The notes under the pieces were generated by a model. The model had not been told where the DNA came from, did not search any database, and saw nothing but the letters and a program-made list of their open reading frames with translations. From Saururus chinensis (Eukaryota; Streptophyta; Magnoliopsida; Piperales; Saururaceae), in contig CP141142.1 in NCBI GenBank assembly GCA_035235625.1, positions 30,576,995-30,640,994 on the forward strand: DNA of 64,000 nucleotides, read 5' to 3'. Shown in pieces: positions 63,130 through 64,000 of this stretch (position 1 is the stretch's first letter; each line of letters begins with the position of its first letter). The position numbers and the translations under genes were made by a program.

Positions 63130-64000
63130 GGTTCTCCACCAGGAACCTTGCATTCAGCACATGACAAAGGATCCTTGTTTTGTTGCACTCATCAAGTCAT
63201 TCTCCTCCACATTTAGCAGCCCTCCTCCTTAGTTGGAAGTATTGAATGACTTGGTTGCCTCACTGACACTTTATTTTTCTAAGCTTAATTTATTTTGAGG
63301 ATATCATTTGATCTGCACACATTCATAAGAGTGCGTTTTGTCATGATGACCATTTTAAAATTTCAATTATGCCATTCAGATGACTAACACTCGATCCACT
63401 TTCGAGAGCCTTATGAATGAAGTCTTCAAGCTATATTTGCGTTGGTCTATGCTTGTGTTCTTTGATGACATTGGTGTACAATCCCTCTTGGAAGACTCAT
63501 CAGGCACACCTCAGGTCAGTTTTCACAATCTAAGAGCATCATTTTTTTTTCTCAAATAGATGAATTGTGTGATTGGCAACCTTCAAGTTGAGTATTTTTT
63601 TCCACATTATGATGGGCAGGACTGTGTCTATTGGCCTAAGGTGGTTGCAAATTTTGAGTGGCCAATACCAACTTTGCCTAATGCCTTACGTGGATCTTTG
63701 GGGTTGATTAGCTACAACCAATATTTTATTTCTCATTATAGGAATATTACAACCCCACTAATTGCACTGCTTAAAAGAGGGTCATTTCAAAGGTCAACTG
63801 AAGCTTAGATGACCTTGGATGTTCTTGAGTTAGCCATGTCTACCGCCTTAGTCTTATATTTGCTAGATTTTAGCCAACCTTTTATTGTGGAAACCAATGC
63901 ATCTTAGACTAGGTTGGGAGCTGTCTTGTTTTAGTTCGACCACCATATTAGTTTCTTTAGCATTACTCTATTGGGTTGTTCTTTGACACTTTCTACTTAT
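63130..64000 (+). mobile_element. Ty3/gypsy reverse transcriptase/RNase H region, continuation of the interrupted element
   Basis: In shifting frames: RSTFESLMNEVFKLYLRW then LVFFDDIGV (the catalytic FxDD motif, near 63460), VEYFFPH, ANFEWPIPTLPNALRGSLGL, ITTPLIALLKRGSF, then LDFSQPFIVETNAS and LGAVLF, the start of the RNase H domain, at the window edge. The piece between protease and the palm domain is shortened (63130-63360). Stops are frequent. Its order relative to 58000-58960 fits one gypsy element split by the copia insertion. Confidence 0.85.

Overview
This is AT-rich nuclear DNA of a flowering plant. The evidence is spliced exons with GT..AG introns, plant-only families (ARABIDILLO, pectinesterase pro-domain, neutral invertase, EFR/Xa21-type kinase, WRKY zinc finger) and the usual plant transposons (CACTA, hAT, MULE, PIF/Harbinger-like, Ty1/copia, Ty3/gypsy). 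I cannot name the species. I found no rRNA, tRNA or CRISPR array and no single intact host gene. Almost every recognisable coding stretch is transposon-derived or a broken fragment of a host gene.

Layout. 1-747 (minus) is the start of a Myb/SANT-like protein gene that runs off the window. 3590-5006 (minus) is a decayed copia pol. 5806-6495 is a small CACTA-type element. About 10.7-16.7 kb holds a broken Ulp1/C48 protease-type gene with an acidic exon, a coiled-coil exon, and an array of GCAGCATGATCATGCTGC palindromes. 17.2-19.6 kb is a mosaic of three host-type fragments: condensin-2 D3, an RNase H-like domain, and six exons of an ARABIDILLO gene flanked by 77-bp direct repeats. 19.7-36.8 kb is a tandem duplication of a roughly 5.3-kb unit. 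Each copy carries a dead receptor-kinase fragment, and the second copy is split by a 6,092-bp hAT element with 8-bp target duplications. 37939-41368 is a PIF/Harbinger-like element (TTA duplications) carrying the 3' end of a neutral/alkaline invertase. 41.7-44.3 kb has two outward-facing CACTA ends, with a WRKY-like exon inside the second. 44990-50460 is a Mutator-like element (MULE) with 9-bp target duplications. It carries its own decayed transposase plus fragments of ARABIDILLO and of a pectinesterase pro-domain. 57.5-64 kb is a gypsy element interrupted by an internally deleted copia element.

The main message is that the window concentrates gene-fragment capture by several unrelated classes of DNA transposon. 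One host gene (ARABIDILLO) appears twice in different contexts, and an inverted scrap of its intron lies at one capture breakpoint. These pieces do not form a pathway; any function would be as chimeric transcripts or small RNAs. Family assignments come from reading motifs by eye. No database search was run.
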